Below, piece after piece: positions 1 to 8,929 of a stretch of 64,000 nucleotides of DNA. Position 1 is the first letter of the stretch, and each line of letters begins with the position of its first letter. The DNA is taken from the NCBI RefSeq assembly GCF_039537665.1, contig NZ_BAABAY010000007.1, forward strand, positions 124,001 to 188,000. Reading direction: 5' to 3'. Source of the DNA: Gaetbulibacter_A aestuarii. GTDB taxonomy: Bacteria; Bacteroidota; Bacteroidia; Flavobacteriales; Flavobacteriaceae. The notes beneath the pieces were generated by a model that was not told where the DNA came from, made no database searches, and saw only the letters and a program-made list of their open reading frames with translations. A program made the position numbers and the translations under genes.

Positions 1-1349
1 TCTTTCAACCTGATATAGGCTTCAAAAACAGATTCCAGTTGATTCTTGAAATCCATAGACACTGCTATTCTTTTTCCTTTCATATTACTTGTAGAATCCA
101 TCTCCTTGGAATTCTCAGATTCCTGATTCATCATCGATTTTTTACCTTGTAACTGCGCTGCAGCATCAACTGTAAAGGCGCCTTGGGTAACAATATGCTC
201 TCCTGCATTCAAACCATTTAACACCTCGTAAGTTTCTCCAATTCGATTTCCAAGTTCTATCTCTCGCATTTCAAATACAGGTTCATTAGGATCTGTTTTT
301 ACGTAAACTACGGACCGTTCCCCTGTCCATAGCACTGCAGAAGAAGGAATAGTTAAAGCTGTTTGTCCTTTCACAGAAACATCATTTACCGTAGCAGTGA
401 CAAACATACCGGGCTTAAATCGATTCTCTGAATTGTTCAAAACCACACGCAGTGTTACGGTTCTTGTCTGGGCATCTAAAACCGGTGAAATAAAATCTAC
501 TTTTCCTTTGAATGATTTACCCGGATAAGCAGCCGTTGTTATCGTTACAGATTGTCCCTCATCAAACAAACCGATCTGATTCTCATAAACATCAAAATTG
601 GCCCAAACTGAATTCAAATTCGCGATTTTAAGTAACGGCTGACCTTCTTTTATATAATCTCCTTCAGAAACTAATTTTTCGGTAACCGTACCGGAAACCG
701 TGGCATAAACAGGCAGATTTTCCTTGATCTCACCGGTTTTCTCAATGGCATTGATCTGGGCGTCGGTAAGTTTCCATAACTTCAATTTGTTGCGCACGGC
801 ATGATACAACTCCGGTTGTGAAGCTTTCAAACGTTCGGCTGTTAACAATTCCTGTTGCGCTGCATACAATTGTGGCGAATATAAAATAGCCAGAAGCTGT
901 CCACTTCGCACGGATTCACCTTTATAATTCACATAAAGTTTATCCAGTCGTCCTGAAAAATAACTCGCCTGAACCGTATTGGCTTCTTCATTTTCCACAA
1001 TTTTTCCGGATAATTTTATTTGATTTTCGGCCAACATACCATTTCCAACCACTGTTGTTTGAATATCAGCTAAAGCCATAGCATTGGCTGAGAGTTCAAA
1101 TGAATTAGGACCAATACCGCTTCCTTTGGAATCTGCCGGAATTAATTCCATACCGCAAATCGGGCAGTTTCCGGGTTCGGGCTGCATGATCTGTGGGTGC
1201 ATGGAGCAAGTCCACATTTGAGTCTGCTCAGTTTCTGCATTGTGGTCATGGATTTCTTCGGAAGTATTGGAAGCAGACCTGCCAAATAACAACCAACCCA
1301 ATAGCAGACCGGCTATTAAAACACCAATATAAATACCTATTTTTTTCAT
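1..1349 (-). CDS. cusB: CusB-type periplasmic adaptor of a heavy-metal RND efflux pump (3' end outside window)
   Basis: Membrane-fusion (adaptor) protein linking the inner-membrane RND pump to the outer-membrane channel. The frame read from the ATG at 1349 gives an N-terminal membrane anchor (about residues 4-22) and a heavy-metal-binding motif with Cys48, Cys62 and Cys65 (CSMHP...CPICGMEL). Barrel-sandwich and beta-barrel segments follow (SGTVTEKL..., SVWANFDVYE...). The last visible residues (FKNQLESVFEAYIRLK) resemble the start of the DUF3347 tail common in Bacteroidota homologues. The stop lies left of base 1. It starts one base after the stop of the HMA-MauE gene, so it is the last visible gene of a leftward operon with the pump, channel and permease. 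Copper/silver specificity is inferred from the family only. Confidence 0.92.
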   Translation of the reverse strand, partial: MKKIGIYIGVLIAGLLLGWLLFGRSASNTSEEIHDHNAETEQTQMWTCSMHPQIMQPEPGNCPICGMELIPADSKGSGIGPNSFELSANAMALADIQTTVVGNGMLAENQIKLSGKIVENEEANTVQASYFSGRLDKLYVNYKGESVRSGQLLAILYSPQLYAAQQELLTAERLKASQPELYHAVRNKLKLWKLTDAQINAIEKTGEIKENLPVYATVSGTVTEKLVSEGDYIKEGQPLLKIANLNSVWANFDVYENQIGLFDEGQSVTITTAAYPGKSFKGKVDFISPVLDAQTRTVTLRVVLNNSENRFKPGMFVTATVNDVSVKGQTALTIPSSAVLWTGERSVVYVKTDPNEPVFEMREIELGNRIGETYEVLNGLNAGEHIVTQGAFTVDAAAQLQGKKSMMNQESENSKEMDSTSNMKGKRIAVSMDFKNQLESVFEAYIRLK

Positions 1350-1350
1350 T

Positions 1351-2082
1351 TTAAAGCATATTAATTAGCATCAGGATCGCCATAACGATCATGATAAAGT
1401 TTTCTATAAATGTGGCCTCCGTCATGGGGAGTTTAAGTGCTGTACCTAAACAGGCACATTGAATCGCTTTTTTATCGAGCAAGGTTCTGGTAACGCCAAT
1501 AGTCGTGATACCCAAAACAACTAGCGTTACAACTAAAGCGATGGTAATTTCAAAGCGCATTAAAAACATGAGTCCTAGAGCCGTTTCAATAAAAGGATAT
1601 ACTTTACCATAAGCCGAAATTCGCTTAGCTAAAGGGTCATACATACTAAAAGATTCCGGAAAACCTTTCAGATCAAGCATTTTAAAGAAGCTGAAAACAA
1701 TATAGAACAAGCCCATAAAATCGAGCATAAAAGCAGACCAGCCCCAATTATTATAATGCAACAAAATACTGGCTGCACTGATATAAAAAATAATCAGTAA
1801 CAAGGGTTTTAACTGTTTTAGTTTACTCTCTTCCGCAGGCATTCCCACTGTGTTTTCAGTATTAAAGACCTGTTTTTCATGGGCAGCCGAGATCGTGTAT
1901 TTATCTGGTAAAGCCTTATTTAAAGTGGCTGTATCCACGTGAGAATCCATAGTGAGCTCAGCAGCACCTTTTTCCAGATCCACTTTAACTTCAGTGATAT
2001 GATCCACCTTTTTCAGGTATTTTTCTACGGAAGCTTTACAGCCTTCACAAGTCATTCCAGTGATATTATATTTATGTGTCAT
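1351..2082 (-). CDS. HMA domain fused to MauE/DoxX-like membrane domain
   Basis: A 243-residue protein. Residues 1-65 form a heavy-metal-associated domain with the copper-binding GMTCEGC loop (Cys12, Cys15). The rest holds four or so hydrophobic segments of the MauE/DoxX redox-associated type, with a CACLG motif (Cys209, Cys211) before the last helix. I place the start at MTHKYN (2082). A longer frame exists upstream but would overlap the permease gene by about 40 bases, and the HMA fold begins at this Met. It lies between the permease (2 bases upstream) and cusB (1 base downstream), so translation is probably coupled. Likely role: membrane-bound metal or thiol handling alongside efflux. The exact function is not known to me. 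Confidence 0.85.
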   Translation of the reverse strand: MTHKYNITGMTCEGCKASVEKYLKKVDHITEVKVDLEKGAAELTMDSHVDTATLNKALPDKYTISAAHEKQVFNTENTVGMPAEESKLKQLKPLLLIIFYISAASILLHYNNWGWSAFMLDFMGLFYIVFSFFKMLDLKGFPESFSMYDPLAKRISAYGKVYPFIETALGLMFLMRFEITIALVVTLVVLGITTIGVTRTLLDKKAIQCACLGTALKLPMTEATFIENFIMIVMAILMLINML

Positions 2083-2084
2083 AT

Positions 2085-3314
2085 TTACAGTATTAAGAAT
2101 TTTAAAATCCAACCAATTATTAGCCATGCATAACAGATCATCGCTAGTATTTTCAATATTTTTTCAAACAACTGGCTTTTAGGAGCCATGTGTCCCATAC
2201 CTTGTTTTACATCTTTATGTTTAAAAAATCCAATGTAAACGAGATATCCGGTAACGATTAAAAAGCCAATATTCAAAAAGGTGGTATAATTCCATTGAAA
2301 ATAGTCACTGCTCTCCATGCGTACTCGCGATGGATCGGGCATCAAATGGAACCACTCAAAAACATACTGCAGAATTAATGTTGCTCCTACCAAAGACAAG
2401 AACAATAAAAGCAACATGAACAATGACATTTTCCAACCGTAGTATTTCGCATTAATACGCAATACAGGAAACACTACCAAATCGCTAAAAATAAAGGCCA
2501 TAACACCGGCAAAACTCACCCCTTTTCCAAATAAAAGTGCCGCAAGCGGAATATTTCCCATAGAACCAATAAAGGTCATAAAGGCAGCGACTGGACCTAC
2601 AACTACATGTTCCAGGATTTCTAAAAAGGAATAATGTGTTACATCGGGACCACTGTTTATAAATAATGTTTGAAAGAAGGAATTCGGCACAAAAACGGCT
2701 ATAATACCGGCCACAGTGAAACCCAGCGTGACATCTTTCCACACCATACCCCACTCCATCTTATATTTTTTAGCCACTTTGGCCCAGCTCGTTTCTTTAA
2801 CGATCTCTTTTTTCCAGTCTTTGGAATCATCCATAGCCATATCATCATCTTCTTCCTGGCGCAACTTTTCACGCGCTTGTTTTACCAATTTCTTTGGTTT
2901 TATCAGTTTGATGAGTAACCAGCTAAATAATATCACAATAATGCCGCCAATGTATTCACCAACGAAAAATTGCCATCCCAGAAATATCGCAATGATAATT
3001 CCTAATTCGATCACCAAATTGGTTGAGGCGATCATGAATGCTACAGAAGACACAAAACTGGCGCCTTTTTTAAACAAAGATTTTGTAGACGCCAAAGCCG
3101 CAAAACTGCATGAGCTACTAATGAATCCGAAGAAAGTTCCCAAAAGAACACTCTTAGACTCGTTAACGCCCATCGTTTTTTGCATGCGTTTTTCGGTGAC
3201 AAATACTTGAATCATACTACTTATGACATAACCCAGAATAAACGCCCAAAGCGCCATCCAGAAAAATCCAACAGAAGTGTAGGCCGCCTCGGCCCATTGT
3301 TTTAAAAAGGTCAT
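2085..3314 (-). CDS. ArsP/DUF318-family permease
   Basis: A 409-residue integral membrane protein with about ten hydrophobic segments in two halves, separated by a charged cytoplasmic loop (KPKKLVKQAREKLRQEEDDD, about residues 140-160). The repeated small-residue motifs GTFFGFISSSCSFAALA and the matching second-half MTFIGSMGNIPLAALL are typical of the permease family pfam03773 (ArsP_1). That family includes organoarsenical exporters and uncharacterised metal-linked permeases. It sits 1 base downstream of the TolC-like gene inside a metal efflux operon, so a metal(loid) export role is likely; the substrate is not deducible. Confidence 0.85.
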   Translation of the reverse strand: MTFLKQWAEAAYTSVGFFWMALWAFILGYVISSMIQVFVTEKRMQKTMGVNESKSVLLGTFFGFISSSCSFAALASTKSLFKKGASFVSSVAFMIASTNLVIELGIIIAIFLGWQFFVGEYIGGIIVILFSWLLIKLIKPKKLVKQAREKLRQEEDDDMAMDDSKDWKKEIVKETSWAKVAKKYKMEWGMVWKDVTLGFTVAGIIAVFVPNSFFQTLFINSGPDVTHYSFLEILEHVVVGPVAAFMTFIGSMGNIPLAALLFGKGVSFAGVMAFIFSDLVVFPVLRINAKYYGWKMSLFMLLLLFLSLVGATLILQYVFEWFHLMPDPSRVRMESSDYFQWNYTTFLNIGFLIVTGYLVYIGFFKHKDVKQGMGHMAPKSQLFEKILKILAMICYAWLIIGWILKFLIL

Positions 3315-3315
3315 A

Positions 3316-4551
3316 TTAACTTGCTATATAATTTATGTTTGTTGTTTGTATATAATAATTTGTAACGGCTTCGATCATCTGCAACTGGAACTTTAATTGA
3401 AGCTCCTGAATGTCTAATACATCGTTAAAATCGATCGTTCCTGTTTCGTAATTTTTTATGAGGATTTTTTCAGCATTCCTTGCCTGATCTAAATTTTCTT
3501 TTTGCGTGTTATAGGTTATTCGCGCTGCATTTCGGTCTGCGATAGCTTTCTGCAGCAAACTTTCTAAAGTATTCCTGCGATTTTGCTGTGCCGCTTTCAA
3601 TTCTTGTTGTTTCAGCGTATGCTGCTTCGAGGTCGATCTATATTTCTGATTGAAAATGGGGATCGATACCGATACCATAGGCATTAAAATATCTTTACCA
3701 TTATCAGAGAAATCCATATTCGGACGCTCAGCAACATTGATGTAATCCAGGCCAAATCCCAGCATCGGTTGGCTTTCGCTTTTGTTAACCAATTCCGATT
3801 GCGCTACGGAAGCGTATAATTTGTCGTATTTCAATAATTCAGGATGCATATCCAGATTTGGTGAAATACTATCCATTTCAGCATCAGGTAATTCCAATAC
3901 TTTTGGAATTTTGATCTTAACTCCGGAATCACGATTTATTAACTTATTCAAACTAGCTTGTTCCGAGGTGATATCCTGTTTAATCACGGCTTTTTGTTTT
4001 TTCAAATCATTCTCACGCATTTGAAGTTTTAATACCGCTACCGCGGAACCTTTTCCGGTTTCAACGGCGTTCAGGGCCATGGTTCTGTACGTTTCTAAAA
4101 GTTCAATATTCTCATCTAAAACATTTTGTTTCGCGTGAAGCGCATACAATTTGTAATAGTGCTTCGAAACTGAAACAACCAGTTGTCGTTTTGCGATCAC
4201 CAGATCTTCATACTCGGCGTCTGCCATGGATTTTGCATAGTTCTCTCGCGCAGTAATGGTCCCAAACCATGGAATCATTTGTTTTACCGAGACTTTGAAA
4301 CGCTGCGGTCCTGTGCGGGTTTCGGGTTCGCTCACAAAATACCCAAGTCCAAATTCCGTATTTGGTAAGGTATTTACTTCGTTTACCTTCTCTGAACTCA
4401 AATTATACTGCAGTTCTACCTTATAAATCTCGGGATTGTTCATGATGGCTTGCTGAATGAATTCATCCAATTCCTGAGCGTTCATTGAAAGTACGCTTCC
4501 AAAAACGGCCAGTACAGTACATAATTTTATATTTCTTGATAGTTGTTTCAT
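3316..4551 (-). CDS. TolC-family outer-membrane efflux channel
   Basis: Outer-membrane channel of a tripartite efflux pump (411 residues, normal length). It has an N-terminal signal peptide ending near SMNAQ (about residue 26), followed by the long helical repeats of the OEP family (MIPWFGTITARENYAKSMADAEYEDLVIAKRQLVVSVSKHYYKL broken across the first hairpin). A second repeat has the PIFNQKYRSTSKQ and LQKAIADRNAA segments. Its start codon overlaps the stop of the upstream RND pump gene by 4 bases (ATGA), which points to translational coupling. Together with the CusA- and CusB-type genes it forms a complete CusCBA-like system. Confidence 0.93.
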   Translation of the reverse strand: MKQLSRNIKLCTVLAVFGSVLSMNAQELDEFIQQAIMNNPEIYKVELQYNLSSEKVNEVNTLPNTEFGLGYFVSEPETRTGPQRFKVSVKQMIPWFGTITARENYAKSMADAEYEDLVIAKRQLVVSVSKHYYKLYALHAKQNVLDENIELLETYRTMALNAVETGKGSAVAVLKLQMRENDLKKQKAVIKQDITSEQASLNKLINRDSGVKIKIPKVLELPDAEMDSISPNLDMHPELLKYDKLYASVAQSELVNKSESQPMLGFGLDYINVAERPNMDFSDNGKDILMPMVSVSIPIFNQKYRSTSKQHTLKQQELKAAQQNRRNTLESLLQKAIADRNAARITYNTQKENLDQARNAEKILIKNYETGTIDFNDVLDIQELQLKFQLQMIEAVTNYYIQTTNINYIAS

Positions 4552-7500
4552 TCTTGTGTACGTTTTAGTTGAACTTCTTGTCTCCAGCTATATAGAACCG
4601 GTACTACAAATAATGTTATTAAAGCCAAAAGCATACCTCCAAAACTAGGGATTGCCATAGGAATCATAATATCGCTACCACGACCTGTAGAGGTAAGCAC
4701 TGGTAATAGCGCCAAAATTGTCGTGGCAATAGTCATAAGACAGGGGCGAATACGTTTCTCGCCGGCTTCAATTACTGACGCTCTAATACCTTTTAGAGAT
4801 TCGGGAGTGTTGCGTTCAAAAGTTTGATTCAAATAGGTTGCCATAACCACACCATCATCTGTTGCAATTCCAAATAAGGCAATAAAACCAACCCATACCG
4901 CAACACTTAAATTAATGGTATGCATTTGGAATAGGTCACGAAGATTCTCCCCAAAGAAACTAAAGTTCAAAAACCAGCTCTGTCCGTATAACCAAATGAG
5001 AATAAAACCTCCGGCGAAAGCAACAGCGATCCCTGAAAACACCATTAAAGAAGTACCTACCGAGCGGAACTGGAAGTATAATATCAAAAAGATGATCAAT
5101 AAGGCCAGTGGCACTACAAGCGATAAGGTTTTTTCCGCACGCAACTGATTTTCATAGGTTCCTGTAAATTTATAACTGATGCCTTTTGGAACAACCAGAT
5201 TTCCATTTTCGATTTGTTTTTTAAGGAAAGCCTGAGCCTTTTCAACCACATTTACTTCAGCATAGCCGTCGAGTTTATCAAACAAGACATAACTCACCAA
5301 AAAGGTATCTTCACTTTTGATTACCTGCGGACCCTTTTCATACCGAATACTGGCTACATCACTTAATGGAATTGGGCTACCATTTGGCACAGGAATATAA
5401 ATTTGTTCCAGATCCTCCGGATTATCGCGTAATTCCCTTGGATATCGTACACGAACGTCATAGCGTTCCCGACCCTCAACAGTTTGGGTAAGCTCCATAC
5501 CGCCAACAGCTACTTTTAACGTGTTCTGAACATCCGCAATTGTCAGTCCGTATCGGACCAGTTTATCTCTGTTTATATCAATAAGTAAATAGGGCTTCCC
5601 GACGATCCGATCAGCGAAAACAGCTTCTCTCTTAACACCTTCAACTTGTTTTAAACTATTCTCCAACTGCAAGCCAAAAGCTTCCATTTGTTTAAGGTTC
5701 TGACCTTTAACCTTGATTCCCATGGGTGCACGCATTCCTGTTTGCAACATGATCAAACGGGTTTGGATGGGTTGTAATTTGGGTGCTGAGGTAACTCCGG
5801 GCAGTTTTGTAGCAGCCACAATAGCCTTCCAAATATCGTCGGGTGATTGGATTTCCTTTCGCCAATTGCGGAAAAACTCTCCGTCCTCATCCGGAATCAA
5901 TTGCTCTTTAGCATTTATAAATTTCCAGGCCGATTTCGGTTCCCCCGAAAGGGTATCTCCGCTTTTTAAAATAAAATTACCCTGATCATCCACTTTAAAC
6001 CGTTGCCGTTCACCTTTATCATTCAACATGTATTCAGGTTTATAAGCAATAATATTTTCATACATCGAAAGCGGAGCGGGATCTAAAGCCGACTCGGTGC
6101 GTCCGGCTTTTCCAACAACAGTTTCAATCTCAGGAATACTGGCCACGGCCATATCTAATTGCTGTAATACGCGTTTATTTTCTTCCACACCGGCGTGAGG
6201 CATAGATGTGGGCATTAATAGAAAAGATCCTTCATTTAGAGATGGCATAAACTCTTTTCCGGTATTTTTCATGATCACAAAACCAAGAATAACCATAACA
6301 ACCGGTATGGAAAGGAAAAGTAATTTGTGGTCTAAGCACCAGCTTAAAATCCGTGTATAATAGCGGCGGAAAAGCACAAAAACTCCAAGCAAACCAAAAC
6401 AAATAAAGCCAACAAAAATGACATTTATAAAAATATTTTGTTCCACGCCTAAAGGACGCCAATATTTAGCCAATAAGAATACGATAGCTAATACAGAAAT
6501 AATCATATTGCCTAAATTGGCTTGTTTTTCAGTAATTCTATTTTGAATCCGAAGTATTCCAACAGCGCCGAAGGCCATTAGCATGATTCCGAGACCATAA
6601 CCGAAACCTAATCCCACAAGACCAAAAATTATCAAAGCTATTTGAATGGCATATTGCGTGAAACCTTTTAGTTTACTTTTTCTGAAGATGAAGGCTGCAA
6701 ATGGTGGAATTAAGAATAATGCCACGATAATAGATGCCGTTAGAGCGAAGGTTTTAGTGAACGCTAAAGGTCGGAATAATTTACCTTCTGCCCCGATCAT
6801 CGTGAAAACCGGAATAAAACTTATAATGGTAGTAAGCACGGCTGTCACGATCGCTCCTGATACTTCTGCAGTTGCATTATAAACTACCTGGTTTACAGAT
6901 AATTTTTCTGAGTCTTCCAGAGCTTCGTTCTCGTCTAAATGCCTAATGATGTTCTCAGAAAGAATAACGCCGACATCCACCATGGTCCCGATAGCGATAG
7001 CAATACCGGATAAGGCCACAATATTGGCATCAACACCAAATAATTTCATGGCGATAAATACCATTAGTACCGCAACCGGTAATAAGCCAGAGATCAAAAT
7101 GGAAGCTCTTAAATTATACACCATGATAATAATCACGAGTATGGTGATTAATATCTCCATGGTTAAGGCCTCATTTAAGGTTCCCAGGGTTTCTTGAATA
7201 AGTTGCGTTCTGTCATAAAAAGGAACTATGGTAAGTTGTGAAGTTCTTCCATCAAGTAAAACCTTTGAAGGTAGTCCGGAGCTTAATTCTTTAATTTTAT
7301 CCTTCACATTAGTGATTACCTCCATTGGATTAGCGCCATAACGGGCTACCACCACACCACCAACAACCTCCGCACCTTCTTTATCCAAAATGCCACGACG
7401 AGCTTTCGGGCCCAAATTCACTTTAGCAATATCCTTTATTCTCAGCGAAGTAAAATCCTTGGAAGCGATCACTGTATTTTCAATATCCTTGATCGATTTG

Positions 7501-8264
7501 ATATATCCCAGACCACGAACGAGATACTCGGCTTTATTGATCTCCAGGGTTTGAGCACCAATATCCTTGTTTGTTTCCTTAACCGCTTTTACAACCTGAT
7601 TAAGTGACACATTGTATTGTCGCATCATTTCAGGATTAACATCGATCTGATACTCCTGAACATAACCACCTATGGATGACACTTCTGAAACACCACCGGC
7701 AGATGACAGACCGTATTTCACATAAAAATCCTGAATACTGCGAAGTTCCTGTAAGTTCCAGCCGCCGGTTACATTTCCATCCTTATCGCGTCCTTCCAGA
7801 GTATACCAGAAAATCTGTCCGAGACCGGTAGCATCCGGACCTAAAGTAGGATTTACACCCTCCGGTAATACACCGCTAAGAAGCGAGTTTAGTTTTTCAA
7901 GAATCCTGCTCCGACTCCAATAAAAATCAACATCTTCATCAAAAATGACATAAATACTAGAAAACCCGAACATGGAAGAACTTCGAATGGTTTTCACACC
8001 CGGAATACCCAATAAAGAGGTTGTTAAAGGATAAGTAATCTGATCTTCAATATCTTGAGGTGACCGACCGTCCCATTTGGTGAAAACGATCTGTTGGTTT
8101 TCACCGATATCCGGAATTGCATCTACAGCAACAGGCTTGGTTGGTAAAAACCCAAGATCCCAGTTAAACGGTGCACTGATCGTGCCCCATCCGATAAATA
8201 GAACGAGTAATAAAACGGAAACGAGTTTATTCTCTATTAAGAATTTTATGCTTTTATTTAGCAT
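4548..8264 (-). CDS. cusA: CusA/CzcA-type heavy-metal RND efflux pump
   Basis: Inner-membrane proton-driven pump of the HME-RND family, 1238 residues. Motifs include PVAVDAIPDIGENQQIVFTKW near the N-terminus, the TM4 segment GIAIAIGTMVDVGVILSEN and the docking-domain segment NEGSFLLMPTSMPHAG. The C-terminal half contains GIATDDGVVMATYL and ends with RRGSDIM-like TM11/12 segments. It is longer than the usual 1040-1050 residues. The surplus is two extra hydrophobic stretches around residues 540-650 (AIQIALIIFGLVGLGFGYG, NIFINVIFVGFICFGLLGV), a variant I associate with Bacteroidota homologues. Metal selectivity (Cu, Ag or Zn/Co) cannot be fixed from sequence; the linked HMA protein suggests copper. 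The ATG at 8264 is the first in-frame Met. Confidence 0.93.
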   Translation of the reverse strand: MLNKSIKFLIENKLVSVLLLVLFIGWGTISAPFNWDLGFLPTKPVAVDAIPDIGENQQIVFTKWDGRSPQDIEDQITYPLTTSLLGIPGVKTIRSSSMFGFSSIYVIFDEDVDFYWSRSRILEKLNSLLSGVLPEGVNPTLGPDATGLGQIFWYTLEGRDKDGNVTGGWNLQELRSIQDFYVKYGLSSAGGVSEVSSIGGYVQEYQIDVNPEMMRQYNVSLNQVVKAVKETNKDIGAQTLEINKAEYLVRGLGYIKSIKDIENTVIASKDFTSLRIKDIAKVNLGPKARRGILDKEGAEVVGGVVVARYGANPMEVITNVKDKIKELSSGLPSKVLLDGRTSQLTIVPFYDRTQLIQETLGTLNEALTMEILITILVIIIMVYNLRASILISGLLPVAVLMVFIAMKLFGVDANIVALSGIAIAIGTMVDVGVILSENIIRHLDENEALEDSEKLSVNQVVYNATAEVSGAIVTAVLTTIISFIPVFTMIGAEGKLFRPLAFTKTFALTASIIVALFLIPPFAAFIFRKSKLKGFTQYAIQIALIIFGLVGLGFGYGLGIMLMAFGAVGILRIQNRITEKQANLGNMIISVLAIVFLLAKYWRPLGVEQNIFINVIFVGFICFGLLGVFVLFRRYYTRILSWCLDHKLLFLSIPVVMVILGFVIMKNTGKEFMPSLNEGSFLLMPTSMPHAGVEENKRVLQQLDMAVASIPEIETVVGKAGRTESALDPAPLSMYENIIAYKPEYMLNDKGERQRFKVDDQGNFILKSGDTLSGEPKSAWKFINAKEQLIPDEDGEFFRNWRKEIQSPDDIWKAIVAATKLPGVTSAPKLQPIQTRLIMLQTGMRAPMGIKVKGQNLKQMEAFGLQLENSLKQVEGVKREAVFADRIVGKPYLLIDINRDKLVRYGLTIADVQNTLKVAVGGMELTQTVEGRERYDVRVRYPRELRDNPEDLEQIYIPVPNGSPIPLSDVASIRYEKGPQVIKSEDTFLVSYVLFDKLDGYAEVNVVEKAQAFLKKQIENGNLVVPKGISYKFTGTYENQLRAEKTLSLVVPLALLIIFLILYFQFRSVGTSLMVFSGIAVAFAGGFILIWLYGQSWFLNFSFFGENLRDLFQMHTINLSVAVWVGFIALFGIATDDGVVMATYLNQTFERNTPESLKGIRASVIEAGEKRIRPCLMTIATTILALLPVLTSTGRGSDIMIPMAIPSFGGMLLALITLFVVPVLYSWRQEVQLKRTQE

Positions 8265-8294
8265 ACAATGTGATTATTAAACAGTTAAACAGGA

Positions 8295-8346
8295 CGTGTA
8301 AAAACACGACATACGAGGTTTGTCCTGAAATACACGTAAATCAGGA
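8295..8346. promoter_or_regulatory. Two small hairpins between HYC_CC_PP gene and cusA
   Basis: The 105-base gap upstream of cusA contains two perfect inverted repeats: CGTGT-aaaa-ACACG (8295-8308) and TCCTGA ... TCAGGA (8323-8346). They could be an operator or leader structure for the pump genes, or simple chance in AT-rich DNA. No regulator gene is next to them. Confidence 0.3.
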
Positions 8347-8369
8347 AACATCTGAGTAACAGTTTAAAA

Positions 8370-8783
8370 TCAAATTAAATAGGTCTCGTCAAGTTTGTAT
8401 ATGTTCTTGACGACAAATGGCGGAGAATACGCTGTATAAGAAGAAACTTCTTTTTCGGAAGTTTGAAATAAATTATAATAGGTTTGAACAAAAGCAGCTA
8501 CAAAAATCTGCTTTTCAAAGGATATTTTTTGAAGATTAAGTTGAAGTTCGTCCTGACCATTTACAAGGGATTGCTTTTCACTACAACAATTCTTTTTAAC
8601 AGTGGAGCAATCGTTAGTTGCCGGCTTTTCCATGGTCATACCACAACCTTTAGCTTTATGAAAAAAAGCGGTCTCTACTAATTTATCACCACAAAAGTGC
8701 ATATCCACGGTAAAAGAAAGCGTGGAAAAGAACACCAGCAGTGCCATAGTAGAGGCTAATATTTTGAACAGGGCTTTTTTCAT
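8370..8783 (-). CDS. HYC_CC_PP family exported protein
   Basis: A 137-residue protein with an N-terminal signal or anchor (residues 5-25), followed by the Cys pattern of the Bacteroidota HYC_CC_PP family. The pattern is MHFC (His29-Cys31), GCGM (Cys47), Cys59 and the paired Cys66-Cys67. Family members are found beside copper-efflux genes, and this one precedes cusA by about 105 bases in the same direction, probably as first gene of the operon. The Cys/His pattern suggests periplasmic metal binding or sensing, which is an inference. No enzymatic domain is visible. Confidence 0.8.
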   Translation of the reverse strand: MKKALFKILASTMALLVFFSTLSFTVDMHFCGDKLVETAFFHKAKGCGMTMEKPATNDCSTVKKNCCSEKQSLVNGQDELQLNLQKISFEKQIFVAAFVQTYYNLFQTSEKEVSSYTAYSPPFVVKNIYKLDETYLI

Positions 8784-8791
8784 AATTGAAA

Positions 8792-8799
8792 CAAAGTTA
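8792..8799 (-). promoter_or_regulatory. Candidate -7 promoter element of the metal-efflux operon
   Basis: On the minus strand this reads TAACTTTG, a perfect match to the Bacteroidota -7 box TAnnTTTG, and it lies 8 bases before the ATG at 8783. The transcript would have a very short leader. I see no convincing -33 TTG at standard spacing. Confidence 0.35.
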
Positions 8800-8879
8800 C
8801 AAAATTTTAAAATAATACGCTTTTTTTAACAAAACATAAAGATTTAAGGCGCTACGAATAAGCTATTTATAAATAAAAA

Positions 8880-8902
8880 AACGCCATGGAAACCACAGCG
8901 TT
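8880..8902 (-). terminator. Rho-independent terminator after the symporter gene
   Basis: On the minus strand an inverted repeat AACGC ... GCGTT with an inner TGG/CCA pairing is followed by a run of T. It starts 27 bases after the stop of the symporter gene (8930). Confidence 0.7.
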
Positions 8903-8929
8903 CTTTCAATAATATTTATTTTAATTCTT

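Noticed and set aside
2670..3210. Long opposite-strand frames over the permease, CusA and ComM genes
   Set aside because: They lie antisense to well-supported genes, have no recognisable domains and biased hydrophobic or Ser/Ile-rich composition typical of shadow frames.
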